From the IMG/VR virus record IMGVR_UViG_3300008119_000478, positions 1 to 48,835 of that record: a stretch of 48,835 nt of DNA. The stretch is one strand, 5' to 3'. The notes under the pieces are model-generated. The model did not search any database. It was not told the DNA's origin and worked only from the letters and a program-made list of their open reading frames with translations. The translations under genes were made by a program, and so were the position numbers. Source of the DNA: a virus. Shown here one piece after another: positions 27,271 to 35,747 of this stretch. The first letter of the stretch is position 1, and every line of letters begins with the position of its first letter.

Positions 27271-29589
27271 TTATGAAGATCTTACAGTCAAATCTAGAAT
27301 ATCAAAGTATCCAAGGCCTGTGTCATAACAAATGTATATAGAAGCATTGACATCGTCATAATAATAATCTCCAGGTTTTAGATCGCTCAAACTTAATCCG
27401 TTAGCTGCATCTGCATTTGTGTACATTTTAGAAGCAGCTGATGTTTGTAAAGAACCATCTGGAAACACAAGTCCGGTAATACTAGTTCCATCTGTATAGG
27501 CAGGCATGCCCACACTTCCTATATAGAAATTCTTTGCTCTAACAGGTATAGGATCTCCTGCAGAGTCAGTTATATCTAAACTACCGTCGACATTTATTGA
27601 AATTACGTTGCCGCCGAGATAAATGCTATTACCACTTAAATAAATTTCGCCCCATGCAGCAGTAGGAGAACCTAAACTTTGTAATCCGTCAGTTAACGGA
27701 ACAATACTGTATCCAGTTCCGATAGTAATCGTATTACTACCATCACTTACCATTCCTGGCACAGCACTACCAGTATAACCTATGTCACCTTGTGATCCAG
27801 TATAACCTATGTCACCCTGACTACCTGTATAACCAATATCTCCTTGTGATCCAGTATAACCTATGTCACCTTGTGATCCAGTATAACCTATGTCACCCTG
27901 ACTACCTGTATAACCAATACTGCCAACAAATCCAGTACTACCTGTAAAACCTCGACTGCCAGTAAATCCAATACTGCCAGTGAATCCCCTGCTACCAGTA
28001 AATCCCGTGACACCTTGTACTCCTTGTTCTCCTTGGATGCCAGTTAACCCAACGGCTCCGGACAAATCTGTCACATAGCTGTACGCAGTTCCATTCCATA
28101 GATATAATCTTGAATTTTCAGGATCATCGTTATTGCCAGTTTCAATTATAGCAAATTCACCGGCTACTATACCGCTAGGATTAATATCAGCTTCTAGAGC
28201 TGCTACACTCAAATAAATTTTAGCAATCTGGAAGCCCATACCAGTGTCGCCCTGACTACCGGTGTAACCAATATCTCCGTGTGATCCTGTATAACCAGTA
28301 TCCCCAAGTGATCCAGTATAACCTATATCTCCTTGACTACCTGTAAATCCGATATCACCTGTAGATCCAACAAATCCCGTATCTCCTTGACTGCCAGTAA
28401 ATCCAATACTGCCAGTAAATCCAATACTGCCAGTGAATCCCCTGCTACCGGTAAATCCTTGACTGCCAGTGTATCCCCGACTACCAGGTTCACCCACATC
28501 TCCAACACTACCTGTATAACCAATATCTCCTTGACTGCCAGTAAATCCTTGACTGCCAGTAAATCCTTGACTGCCAACAAATCCCCTGCTTCCAGTATAA
28601 CCTATATCTCCAACGCTACCTGTATAACCAGTACCCCCAAGTGATCCTGTATAACCGATGTTACCCTGACTACCTGTAAATCCGATATCACCTGTAGATC
28701 CAACAAATCCCGTATCTCCTTGACTGCCAGTAAATCCAATACTGCCAGTAAATCCAATACTGCCAGTAAATCCAATACTGCCAATGTAGCCAATATCCCC
28801 TTGACTGCCGGTAAATCCAATATTACCTTGACTACCACTAAATCCAATGCTTCCAGTATAGCCAATAGCTGCTGCTTCACCTGGTATGCCCTGACTACCC
28901 GTATAACCTATATCTCCTTGACTGCCAACAAATCCAATGCTTCCAGTATAACCAATACTTCCAGTATAACCAGCATTTCCTCTACTACCTGTATAACCAG
29001 TATCCCCAAGTGATCCAGTATAACCTATATCTCCTTGACTGCCTGTATAACCAATATTTCCTCTACTACCTGTATAACCAGTATCCCCAAGTGATCCAGT
29101 ATAACCTATATCTCCTTGACTGCCTGTATAACCAATATTTCCTCTACTACCTGTAAATCCACTAATAGGAGTTTGGGCTGGACCAATATCAATCCATTGA
29201 GATCCCGACCATATATGAAGGTGAGTATTGTCTATGCTGATAAGTGCATCGCCGTTATCTACATTGTGAGATATTAAATTTAAATCTGCTGCTGTGTTGA
29301 CACTACCTACAAGTTTAAAAGAGCTACCTGATGCAGCATCTACGAATTCTAAAGAATCTTCAGTAGAATTTACAGCTAAAAATTTTCCAGCAGCATTAGC
29401 ATAGGAATTAGGTGTATCTGGCAGTTGAAGAAAAGTATCGGTAGCAATAATTATGCCACCGGGGGTAAGACCGTCTCCTAGTCTAAACTCTCCAGTTTCG
29501 ACATTAAAAAATATCTCGCCCTCACCGCCTACGTATTCTTCGAAACTAGCCTTAACTAAACCTGCCTTTATTTTACGAAAAAATGCCAT
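27271..29589 (-). CDS. Collagen-like tail fibre protein, 772 residues
   Basis: Residues 1-140 are the attachment end (FFNVETGEFRLGDGLTPGG, then LHIWSGSQWIDIG). Residues about 142-450 and 510-606 are collagen-like Gly-X-Y repeats. Between them sits a 60-residue beta insert (RLYLWNGTAYSYV). Residues 606-772 form a C-terminal head with FPDGSLQTSAASKMYTN, and end in YFDILDLTVRSS. The LHIWSGSQW module also occurs near the end of the giant protein, so the two genes share parts. The ATG at 29589 has an AGGAG ribosome site. Confidence 0.8.
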   Translation of the reverse strand: MAFFRKIKAGLVKASFEEYVGGEGEIFFNVETGEFRLGDGLTPGGIIIATDTFLQLPDTPNSYANAAGKFLAVNSTEDSLEFVDAASGSSFKLVGSVNTAADLNLISHNVDNGDALISIDNTHLHIWSGSQWIDIGPAQTPISGFTGSRGNIGYTGSQGDIGYTGSLGDTGYTGSRGNIGYTGSQGDIGYTGSLGDTGYTGSRGNAGYTGSIGYTGSIGFVGSQGDIGYTGSQGIPGEAAAIGYTGSIGFSGSQGNIGFTGSQGDIGYIGSIGFTGSIGFTGSIGFTGSQGDTGFVGSTGDIGFTGSQGNIGYTGSLGGTGYTGSVGDIGYTGSRGFVGSQGFTGSQGFTGSQGDIGYTGSVGDVGEPGSRGYTGSQGFTGSRGFTGSIGFTGSIGFTGSQGDTGFVGSTGDIGFTGSQGDIGYTGSLGDTGYTGSHGDIGYTGSQGDTGMGFQIAKIYLSVAALEADINPSGIVAGEFAIIETGNNDDPENSRLYLWNGTAYSYVTDLSGAVGLTGIQGEQGVQGVTGFTGSRGFTGSIGFTGSRGFTGSTGFVGSIGYTGSQGDIGYTGSQGDIGYTGSQGDIGYTGSQGDIGYTGSQGDIGYTGSAVPGMVSDGSNTITIGTGYSIVPLTDGLQSLGSPTAAWGEIYLSGNSIYLGGNVISINVDGSLDITDSAGDPIPVRAKNFYIGSVGMPAYTDGTSITGLVFPDGSLQTSAASKMYTNADAANGLSLSDLKPGDYYYDDVNASIYICYDTGLGYFDILDLTVRSS
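27770..27931 (-). repeat. 27-base tandem repeat, six copies (GDIGYTGSQ)
   Basis: The unit encoding GDIGYTGSQ repeats six times with a strict 27-base period (for example from 27781 to 27808) and only synonymous or minor changes. It lies in the second collagen segment of the 772-residue fibre. Confidence 0.85.
28979..29160 (-). repeat. 81-base tandem repeat in collagen segment
   Basis: A block of 81 bases (27 residues, three 9-residue units) starts at 28979 and recurs at 29060 and, partly, 29141 with almost identical DNA. The larger period shows that expansion here copied three units at once. Confidence 0.8.
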
Positions 29590-29606
29590 TGTCGCTCCTG
29601 GCTAAA

Positions 29607-29882
29607 TTATCTTCGTGTAAAAAGGTTTCTATTAAGCTGAAGTGGAGGTGTGGGTTCGGCTTCGTCTTGAGTAAGATCTTGAATTATAGGGCTGTCTTTG
29701 CCTGCTTGTGCTTTCTTCAATTCAATATCTTGCTGTAGAGGTGGAACCATTACAGGATTGTCGTCTAGTTCTTGAGGATCTTTAGGTGAATCATTGTCTT
29801 GATCCATGTCAATTTCTGGATCTCCGTCGCCGTTGATCTTGATAGTAATAGGTACGTTGATGACAAATTCTCTAGCTCTCAT
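29607..29882 (-). CDS. Small acidic protein, 91 residues
   Basis: Begins MRAREFVINVPITIKINGDG, then a strongly acidic part (DPEIDMDQDNDSPKDPQE) and a C-terminal helix (LQQDIELKKAQAGKDSP). Probably largely unstructured, with an N-terminal strand pair. It is the first gene of the tail module transcript and has a GGAG ribosome site. The start resembles the 3784-4086 protein. It may be a scaffold or connector in tail assembly; the sequence does not show which. Confidence 0.6.
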   Translation of the reverse strand: MRAREFVINVPITIKINGDGDPEIDMDQDNDSPKDPQELDDNPVMVPPLQQDIELKKAQAGKDSPIIQDLTQDEAEPTPPLQLNRNLFTRR

Positions 29883-29900
29883 TTATTTCTCCGCATGTGA

Positions 29901-29908
29901 TATTTAGC
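29901..29908 (-). promoter_or_regulatory. Late-promoter-like motif GCTAAATA
   Basis: 18 bases upstream of the ATG at 29882, the same distance as the identical motif before 4086. It is placed to start the large minus-strand tail transcript. Immediately beside it the plus strand reads CTTAAATA (29909-29916), just ahead of the ALA synthase start, so the two motifs form an inverted pair. Confidence 0.55.
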
Positions 29909-29921
29909 CTTAAATAGAGCT

Positions 29922-31121
29922 ATGATAGATAAAACACCCTTTGAAACTCTAATAACAGAACTTAAATCTAACGGCAAATATCGTGTGTTTAACGATATCA
30001 TGCGTGAGAACGGCAAGTTCCCCCAGGCTATTTGGTATGGACCATATGCTATAAAGAACATTGTAAACTGGTGTAGCAATGACTACTTAGGCATGGGTCA
30101 GCATAAGGTTGTTATAGATGCTATGCGTACGGCCCTGGACATGACTGGTGCAGGGTCAGGCGGTACTCGCAACATTGCAGGTACCAGTCACTATCACGTG
30201 GCATTGGAACTTGAGTTGGCTAGCCTACATAAGAAAGAACGGGCATTACTGTTTAGTTCAGCGTATGTGGCCAACGAGTGGACCTTAATCGCATTAGCCA
30301 AGATCATTCCCAACATTGAATACATTAGCGACAGCAACAATCATAACTCAATCATTGTGGGTATTCAGCACAGTCGTGCTAACAAACAGGTCTTCCGTCA
30401 TAACGATATGCAGAACTTAGAAGAGTGTCTGCAGGCTGCACAACTCTGCGGTAAGACTCCTTGCATTGTATTTGAGTCAGTGTACTCAATGGACGGTGAT
30501 GTGGGCATGATTAAAGAGATATGTGACCTAGCTGACAAGTATGGTGCTATCACCTACATTGACGAAGTACATGCTGTTGGCCTATATGGAGAAACAGGTG
30601 CAGGCAAAGTTGAGAAGTACGGGCTACAAGATCGTGTTGATATAATCAACGGTACACTTGGTAAGGCGTTTGGAGTACAGGGCGGATACATTGCCTGTGA
30701 CTCAATAGTAGCTGATGCTATACGTAGTATTGCTGCTGGCTTTATCTTTACAACATCTATGAGTCCCGTGACCTGTGCTGGTGCGCTGGCTGCTGTCAAA
30801 TACTTAAAGAGTCACGGGGAACTACGTGAGCAACATCAAGATCGTGCTCGCAAGCTAAAGTATAGATTGATCAAAGCTGGCATACCTGTCATGGAGTGCT
30901 CAACTACACACATTGTACCTGTACTAGTAGGAGATGCTAAACGTGCCAAAGCTATGAGTGATGCACTATTAAATGAACACAACATCTACTGCCAGCCTAT
31001 AAATTCTCCCACAGTAGATGTAGGAACGGAGAGGTTGCGATTTGCTCCCACTCCGTTTCATGATGATGGTATGATCGAGGACCTTGTTCAAGCCCTCGTC
31101 AAAGTGTTTAACACATACTAA
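29922..31121 (+). CDS. hemA: 5-aminolevulinate synthase
   Basis: 399 residues, the length of alphaproteobacterial ALA synthases. It joins glycine and succinyl-CoA to give 5-aminolevulinate, CoA and CO2 in the cytoplasm, the first step of tetrapyrrole synthesis by the Shemin route. Visible motifs: [10 protein letters not shown] (51-60), [13 protein letters not shown] (80-92), NNHNS (139-143), [13 protein letters not shown] (211-223, PLP-binding Asp214 and His217) and NGTLGKAFG (243-251) with the PLP lysine at 248, the same number as in the Rhodobacter enzyme. Arg21, which grips the succinyl carboxylate in that enzyme, also lines up. [10 protein letters not shown] separates it from BioF and KBL relatives. 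No N-terminal heme-regulatory CP motif is seen. It is alone on the plus strand here, typical of an acquired metabolic gene. Confidence 0.93.
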   Translation: MIDKTPFETLITELKSNGKYRVFNDIMRENGKFPQAIWYGPYAIKNIVNWCSNDYLGMGQHKVVIDAMRTALDMTGAGSGGTRNIAGTSHYHVALELELASLHKKERALLFSSAYVANEWTLIALAKIIPNIEYISDSNNHNSIIVGIQHSRANKQVFRHNDMQNLEECLQAAQLCGKTPCIVFESVYSMDGDVGMIKEICDLADKYGAITYIDEVHAVGLYGETGAGKVEKYGLQDRVDIINGTLGKAFGVQGGYIACDSIVADAIRSIAAGFIFTTSMSPVTCAGALAAVKYLKSHGELREQHQDRARKLKYRLIKAGIPVMECSTTHIVPVLVGDAKRAKAMSDALLNEHNIYCQPINSPTVDVGTERLRFAPTPFHDDGMIEDLVQALVKVFNTY

Positions 31122-31341
31122 GAACTTGTGTAACACCAAATACTAGTGCTGCCCTAAGTTGCAAGTCAGCACCGGCAGCTTCCAGCTTCTCAGTGTTGAT
31201 CAAATCTTCAAGTAAAGCGCGAGCTTCGTCAGGTGTGATTTGATTGTTCTGCAGAGCTTCTGCAATGGTCAATGCATATTGGGCACGTTCAGCTGCCCAA
31301 GGTTGCCCCGAGTTGATAACTTCGTGTAGTACGTTGCTCAT
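31108..31341 (-). CDS. Hypothetical helical protein, 77 residues
   Basis: An all-helical looking small protein ([20 protein letters not shown], then [19 protein letters not shown]). It overlaps the end of hemA by 14 bases in convergent orientation. Start at the ATG at 31341 with an AGGGGA ribosome site. Its stop is one base from no obvious terminator, so transcription into hemA antisense is possible. No family is recognised. Confidence 0.65.
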   Translation of the reverse strand: MSNVLHEVINSGQPWAAERAQYALTIAEALQNNQITPDEARALLEDLINTEKLEAAGADLQLRAALVFGVTQVLSMC

Positions 31342-32067
31342 TTATTTGTCCCCTAACTTGCTCAGCTTGGCAATGTAGTTAGCCATCATGTGATCAAACA
31401 CACCAATATACTTTTGCCCTTTTGCTCTGGCTTTCAGTCTACTGCGAGCCATGTCTTTTACCTGTTGCCACGGAGTTAGGTCTCTAAACTCTCCGTAGTA
31501 GTTCATGTACTTGTGTGTGCCATGATGATCAAATCCCATTAACTTAAATGGAACTTTGGTTACATCATCGCAGTTGTTCTGTACTCTATAATGCTCTACT
31601 GTCAAACTCTTAACAAACTCAGTGTTGCCAACTCTAGGTGAACCGAATGTTACTAATGCTGTAACACGATCCTGTATACGACTGGCAGCAATAGTTGCCA
31701 TGGCAGCACCAAGACTGTGTCCAGTTACATAGACATTACCTGGATTGGCTGCAAGTGCAGCAGAGATACTGGGCCATAGCTTGTTGATCTCACCCTTGAA
31801 ACCAACATGAACCTTGCCGCCACAGGCTTCTAGATTCTTACCAGCTTTTAAGTCTGCTAACACATCTGACTTTTGTGTTACTTCAGTGCCTCTAAACGAC
31901 AGCACTGTAATAGTACCATTGGTCAGCAGGTATGCCTGTGCTCCGTCTATGTCAAAGAACTGGACAATAGTATAGCCTAGTGCTTTAAACTTGGCCTTAG
32001 AGTCTTTAGGGTTGTCATAGGTAGTTGCCGCTAGTTTGGCAAACTCTAGTAGTAGTTCTGTTTTCAT
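31342..32067 (-). CDS. Class 3 lipase-like alpha/beta hydrolase
   Basis: 241 residues with the lipase class 3 pattern: SFRGTE forms the oxyanion side, VYVTGHSLGAAMATIAA holds the nucleophile Ser in GHSLG, and ALVTFGSPRVGN follows as in this family. A late Asp and His are available in VTKVPFKL and FDHHGTHKYM. It hydrolyses an ester, probably a membrane or storage lipid. No signal peptide is present. It overlaps the following gene in TAATG style and belongs to the same unit as the lipoprotein and nuclease, so a role in late membrane damage is possible. Confidence 0.85.
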   Translation of the reverse strand: MKTELLLEFAKLAATTYDNPKDSKAKFKALGYTIVQFFDIDGAQAYLLTNGTITVLSFRGTEVTQKSDVLADLKAGKNLEACGGKVHVGFKGEINKLWPSISAALAANPGNVYVTGHSLGAAMATIAASRIQDRVTALVTFGSPRVGNTEFVKSLTVEHYRVQNNCDDVTKVPFKLMGFDHHGTHKYMNYYGEFRDLTPWQQVKDMARSRLKARAKGQKYIGVFDHMMANYIAKLSKLGDK

Positions 32068-32303
32068 TAGAATCTTCCTTGTACTGTTTTAGCAATGATA
32101 TCAGCTTGCTGTATTATCAGCTTACGTTTGATATCACAATAGATAGGACTCACTGGACCTTTATTTGATCTCTCTGCAAATTCTTTAGCAGTGGCTTTCA
32201 TTGTGTCTGTTAGTGCTTGATTAACATCCCACTTACTTGGCCAAGGGCCTAATGCACTGCATCCTGTAAGTGTTAAAACTAATAGTAAAGATGCTAGTTT
32301 CAT
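32067..32303 (-). CDS. Small lipoprotein
   Basis: 78 residues with a signal peptide and lipobox: MKLASLLLVLTLTGCSALGP, where Cys15 would be lipidated. The mature part is charged and partly helical, with one Cys (YCDIKRKLIIQQAD). It lies between the secreted nuclease and the lipase and overlaps both neighbours tightly. A spanin-type lysis role (Rz1-like) is a possibility from size and lipidation only; the usual proline-rich Rz1 feature is absent and no Rz partner is visible. Confidence 0.75.
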   Translation of the reverse strand: MKLASLLLVLTLTGCSALGPWPSKWDVNQALTDTMKATAKEFAERSNKGPVSPIYCDIKRKLIIQQADIIAKTVQGRF

Positions 32304-32738
32304 TTAGTTGCACCAGCTTTGTTTAGCTTCGCCATAGTACTCACGAGCAAAGCCATTAGCAATCAATCCAGCACGTAGGCTTTGGCCATTGATTAGAATA
32401 TCGCCTAATACTCTTCCACCAAACTTGTCCCAACCGTACATGGTAACTTGGAACTTGCCGCCTTGTGCAATTGCCTTCTTAGTGAAGGCACTAGCTGCTT
32501 CTCCGCGTTGTGCTTCGCTTGGGCACATGGCTCTGTGGCCTTTCTCTGGAGTGTCTACACCAAACACACGAATAGCCAATTCTGGCTTAAATGGTGCGGG
32601 TAAGAATGGTGCAGAGATTACAACCGTATCCCCGTCAGTGACACGCAGGATCTGTGCGTCGTAGGTTGCGCCCTGTGGCGTCTTTTGTGCAAATACTAGC
32701 AAGGGTAAGCATAGCAATAATAGTAAAAATTTCTTCAT
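32304..32738 (-). CDS. Secreted staphylococcal-nuclease-like endonuclease
   Basis: 144 residues. An N-terminal signal peptide (MKKFLLLLLCLPLLVFAQ) is followed by an SNase fold. ILRVTDGDTVVI is the first strand pair, RVFGVDTPEKG holds the catalytic Arg and calcium Asp, SEAQRGEAAS provides the catalytic Glu, and GWDKFGGRVLGDI the second Arg. The enzyme would cut nucleic acid in the periplasm or outside the cell. Its position in the lipase unit suggests use near lysis or for host DNA outside the infected cell. The start has a GGAG ribosome site. Confidence 0.9.
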   Translation of the reverse strand: MKKFLLLLLCLPLLVFAQKTPQGATYDAQILRVTDGDTVVISAPFLPAPFKPELAIRVFGVDTPEKGHRAMCPSEAQRGEAASAFTKKAIAQGGKFQVTMYGWDKFGGRVLGDILINGQSLRAGLIANGFAREYYGEAKQSWCN

Positions 32739-32759
32739 ATATACTCCAATAAGTGCTAA

Positions 32760-32767
32760 TATTTAGT
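32760..32767 (-). promoter_or_regulatory. Late-promoter-like motif ACTAAATA
   Basis: 21 bases before the nuclease start at 32738, sharing CTAAATA with the other copies in this window. It would drive the nuclease, lipoprotein and lipase as one late unit. Confidence 0.5.
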
Positions 32768-32798
32768 TATAAAAATAGTATTTTGCAATCCTAGCAAA

Positions 32799-33515
32799 TT
32801 AACCCCAATACTTAGATGAATCTAACTTATCCCAGTAGGCTTTGTTGTTGCGATTAACAAAATTCTTAACTAGGTATTTGGCCATGCCCATATAGCCCAT
32901 CTTCTTAAATCTACGAGAGTCTTGTCCAAAGTGATGTCGTATAATTCTAAACTTTCTTGGGCTGTACTTGCGGGATAAAAAGAAGTCTTCTGATGTTGCA
33001 AACTGCTCCGGAAAGCCACCATACTGTTCAAACTTATCCCTGCGTGTCAGCATGAATGCGCCAACAGCAAAAGGACTAACGTATTTCAATACATGATTAA
33101 TCAAGTTAAATGCTGTGAATCCAATCTTTGCTCGCAAGTCTTTGTCATAACATTTAATGTTTAGGCCGATGAGATCTAAATTCTTAGACTCGATCAAATT
33201 AACAGCATCATGTATTACAGTGTCCTTGAAGAAACGCACATCCGCATCAATGAACAATATGTAAGGAGTAGTGACCAGATGTGCTCCATTGTTCTTGGCT
33301 AGTGAGACAGGGCCGCCGTCAATGATTTCAACACGTAATCCGTAGCTGTTATCTTTAATCACTTGTCTAGTGTTGTCCGTGGAGCAGTCAGCAATGATAA
33401 CTCTAGTATTGCCTATAGCTTGTCCACGTAGTGAATCTAACAAATGATGAATGTAGTTCTCTTCATTCTTGCAAGGAACCACTATGGTAATCTTATCGCT
33501 TATTGTCGTTTGCAT
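32799..33515 (-). CDS. Family 2 glycosyltransferase
   Basis: 238 residues. The GT-A fold is shown by ITIVVPCKNEENYIHHLLDS at the N-terminus, ADCSTDNT as nucleotide-binding part and YILFIDADVRFF carrying the DxD metal site (DAD). GGFPEQFATSEDFFLSRKY matches the acceptor-side ED motif of GT2 enzymes. A membrane segment is not clear. It likely transfers a sugar to an envelope or virion glycan. It stands next to the LpxH-like gene, 21 bases away. Confidence 0.85.
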   Translation of the reverse strand: MQTTISDKITIVVPCKNEENYIHHLLDSLRGQAIGNTRVIIADCSTDNTRQVIKDNSYGLRVEIIDGGPVSLAKNNGAHLVTTPYILFIDADVRFFKDTVIHDAVNLIESKNLDLIGLNIKCYDKDLRAKIGFTAFNLINHVLKYVSPFAVGAFMLTRRDKFEQYGGFPEQFATSEDFFLSRKYSPRKFRIIRHHFGQDSRRFKKMGYMGMAKYLVKNFVNRNNKAYWDKLDSSKYWG

Positions 33516-33536
33516 TGGCCTTCTACCTTAAAATTA

Positions 33537-34418
33537 TTAAACTTTAACTGCCACTTCATTGACGCTAGAGCTAGTTCGCAACTCATCTGGTCCTTGAATG
33601 CCAGTTCTATTCTTCCCGGAACGTCCTGAGGATTGTTCACGTGAACTGCTATCAGTATTAGTATCCACACGGTCTTTCTCCTTGGTCCAAGTTATGATTT
33701 CCCAACGGCCGGTATGATGCTCAACTAACGCAGTACACGATTCAACCCAGTCACCATCATTCATATACATAACACCATTGATCTGTTTAATCTCTGCGTG
33801 ATGTATGTGTCCACATATAACCCCATCAAAGCCACGTTTCTTACAGTAGTTGGCTAGATTTTCTTCAAACTTGAACATAAAGTCTACGGCTTTTTTAACA
33901 CGGTGCTTAAGAAACTTGCTAATGCTAAAGTACCCAAAACCCATGCGATGACGTAGCCAATTGTACTTACTATTGATACTAAGGATGATATCATATGCTT
34001 TATCTCCTAAGAAGGCTAGCCAAGGTGCTAGACGTGTAATGCCGTCAAACAGGTCGCCATGAGTGACTAGGTAGTGCTTGCCGTCTGCACCTATGTGTTC
34101 TATTTGATTGTGTATTTCTACTAGACCAAAACTAAACCCATATGGTATCATTGGTCTTAAGAATTCGTCGTGATTGCCTGCTACATAAACTACACGAGTG
34201 CCACGCTTGGCATGACCTAGCACACGACGAACAACGTTAGTATGACTTTGTTTCCAACGCCACTTGTTTTGTTGTATGCGCCACGCATCTATTATATCGC
34301 CTACTAGATATAATGTGTCGCAAGAGTTGTGTTTGAGAAAATTGTTTAACTTATCCGCTTGACAGTCTTTAGTTCCGAGGTGCACATCACTAACAAAGAT
34401 TGAGCGGTATGTCTTCAT
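33537..34418 (-). CDS. LpxH-like calcineurin phosphoesterase
   Basis: 293 residues. The five metallophosphoesterase blocks are present: FVSDVHLGT, GDIIDAW, AGNHDEF, VTHGDLFDG and CGHIHHAE. The order and the long insert after DAW (RIQQNKWRWKQSH) fit the UDP-2,3-diacylglucosamine diphosphatase group (LpxH), which makes lipid X in lipid A synthesis. The last 45 residues are Ser/Arg/Thr-rich and probably disordered. A phage copy could alter lipid A precursor supply, or act on another nucleotide-sugar diphosphate. Start at ATG 34418, close to a GGTAAATA motif. Confidence 0.8.
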   Translation of the reverse strand: MKTYRSIFVSDVHLGTKDCQADKLNNFLKHNSCDTLYLVGDIIDAWRIQQNKWRWKQSHTNVVRRVLGHAKRGTRVVYVAGNHDEFLRPMIPYGFSFGLVEIHNQIEHIGADGKHYLVTHGDLFDGITRLAPWLAFLGDKAYDIILSINSKYNWLRHRMGFGYFSISKFLKHRVKKAVDFMFKFEENLANYCKKRGFDGVICGHIHHAEIKQINGVMYMNDGDWVESCTALVEHHTGRWEIITWTKEKDRVDTNTDSSSREQSSGRSGKNRTGIQGPDELRTSSSVNEVAVKV

Positions 34419-34461
34419 ATACCATATTTACCGCCCAATCGATTACATAATGATTACAATG

Positions 34462-34881
34462 TTAAAAACTATTGTTGAACCAACCTATTTTGCGGCCTTC
34501 AGCAATGCGGTTATCATATTCGGCAACAGAGCCAGGAAAACGCCAAGCCCAACAAGCGACAAGTCCCATAAAAATTGCGGTACTGATAATTCCAATTGGT
34601 TTAACTCCTGTAAAGAACATGATTAGTAGACTAACACTCATGCTGGCCAGCATAAAGAACTTTAGCTTTAAGGGGAACACACGTTTTTGATTCCAGTTTG
34701 TAATAAACGGTCCAAAGGTCTTGTGATTCATAATCCAGGCATGCATACGTGGACTGCTCTTGGCAAAGCAATAGGCTGCGAATACCACAAACGGGCTATA
34801 GGGAATACCCGGAGTAACAACTCCAATGTAGGCCATACCTAAACTTAAAAATCCTAAACAATTCCAAAACAGTTTTTTCAT
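34462..34881 (-). CDS. DUF454 (YbaN-like) inner membrane protein
   Basis: 139 residues beginning MKKLFWNCLGFLSLGMAYIG. The pattern GIPYSPFVVFAAYCFAKSSP with a following NHKTFGPFITNW is typical of the DUF454/YbaN family of small membrane proteins. Two to four hydrophobic segments are visible (about 4-20, 23-40, and two near 75-110). I took the ATG at 34881, which overlaps the upstream stop as ATGA; a TTG at 34893 is less likely. The family function is unknown. Confidence 0.85.
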   Translation of the reverse strand: MKKLFWNCLGFLSLGMAYIGVVTPGIPYSPFVVFAAYCFAKSSPRMHAWIMNHKTFGPFITNWNQKRVFPLKLKFFMLASMSVSLLIMFFTGVKPIGIISTAIFMGLVACWAWRFPGSVAEYDNRIAEGRKIGWFNNSF

Positions 34882-35747
34882 GCTAATCCCCAACTTCCTT
34901 CGCTCTTACGAGCTTGTAAATCAAATCCATTTTTGCACTGCGATTTAGGACATGCTCTAGGGCCAGTATCTAACGACACAGTCTGTGCAAATATATTTCC
35001 CATAGGAGCATGGCTCTTACACCAGCCTCTCCATACATCGCCAAAGTTATCAATTACAATCTGTGTTACTCCGGCCCAACAAAGATGTCCAAAATAATTG
35101 TTTAAATGATTAACTCTTTTAAACTCTATAGTAGATTCTACTTGTTGCTTATTATATATGTCAATTCCTTGCGCTGTATAATATTCATTCCATTGTTCTT
35201 TAGAATAGTTTAGGTATTTGTTATTGCCTTTGGTAAAATTGTCGTATAAGAACTGTAGTTGAACATTTACATTTTTATGTTTAAGAATGTTATAACATTC
35301 GTGTTGTTTTGCCCAGTTTTCAGGAGTCACTGCAACATAGACTGTAGAGTTTATATGCTTGTTAACAGCGTTCACAACATTTAAAAAATGATCAAAGTCT
35401 TCTGTAGCATGATAGGTAAGAGATAGATCATACAGGTTAGGAGCCATGTGTGTCCACTGCTCTATACTGGCTTGGCCGTTAGATATTAATTTAAACTTAA
35501 TTCTAGAATCTTTGTTAGATAGAATAACGTATTGTAAGGCTAGACTAAGTGTAGGTTCGCCACCATTGACATCTATTCTAACATTAGAGAACGCCTGACT
35601 TTGATCAACTAAGTGAGCAAATGCCAGGCTGAGTTTGTCATGGTCCGGAAATAAGTTATTACCTGCTTTTAATTCCCAACTGCAGTAGGAACAATCTAAG
35701 TTACAACTATTGCCAAGACTCCATTCTATTTGTAGTGTATCCGTCAC
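34878..35747 (-). CDS. Radical SAM enzyme
   Basis: 289 residues. CNLDCSYC (CxxxCxxC) near the N-terminus binds the [4Fe-4S] cluster and SAM, and NGGEPTLS is the usual GGE stretch that contacts SAM. The C-terminal third holds further cysteines (LCWAG, WCKSH, CPKSQCKNG), which may bind a second cluster as in SPASM-type enzymes. The substrate is not evident; peptide or nucleic-acid modification are possibilities. Start is a GTG at 35747 overlapping the HNH stop. The next gene, DUF454, begins inside its stop codon. Confidence 0.85.
   Translation of the reverse strand: MTDTLQIEWSLGNSCNLDCSYCSWELKAGNNLFPDHDKLSLAFAHLVDQSQAFSNVRIDVNGGEPTLSLALQYVILSNKDSRIKFKLISNGQASIEQWTHMAPNLYDLSLTYHATEDFDHFLNVVNAVNKHINSTVYVAVTPENWAKQHECYNILKHKNVNVQLQFLYDNFTKGNNKYLNYSKEQWNEYYTAQGIDIYNKQQVESTIEFKRVNHLNNYFGHLCWAGVTQIVIDNFGDVWRGWCKSHAPMGNIFAQTVSLDTGPRACPKSQCKNGFDLQARKSEGSWGLA

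Noticed and set aside
29922-31121. Reading as BioF (AONS) or 2-amino-3-ketobutyrate CoA ligase
   Set aside because: [22 protein letters not shown] and the length around 400 residues fit ALA synthase better.
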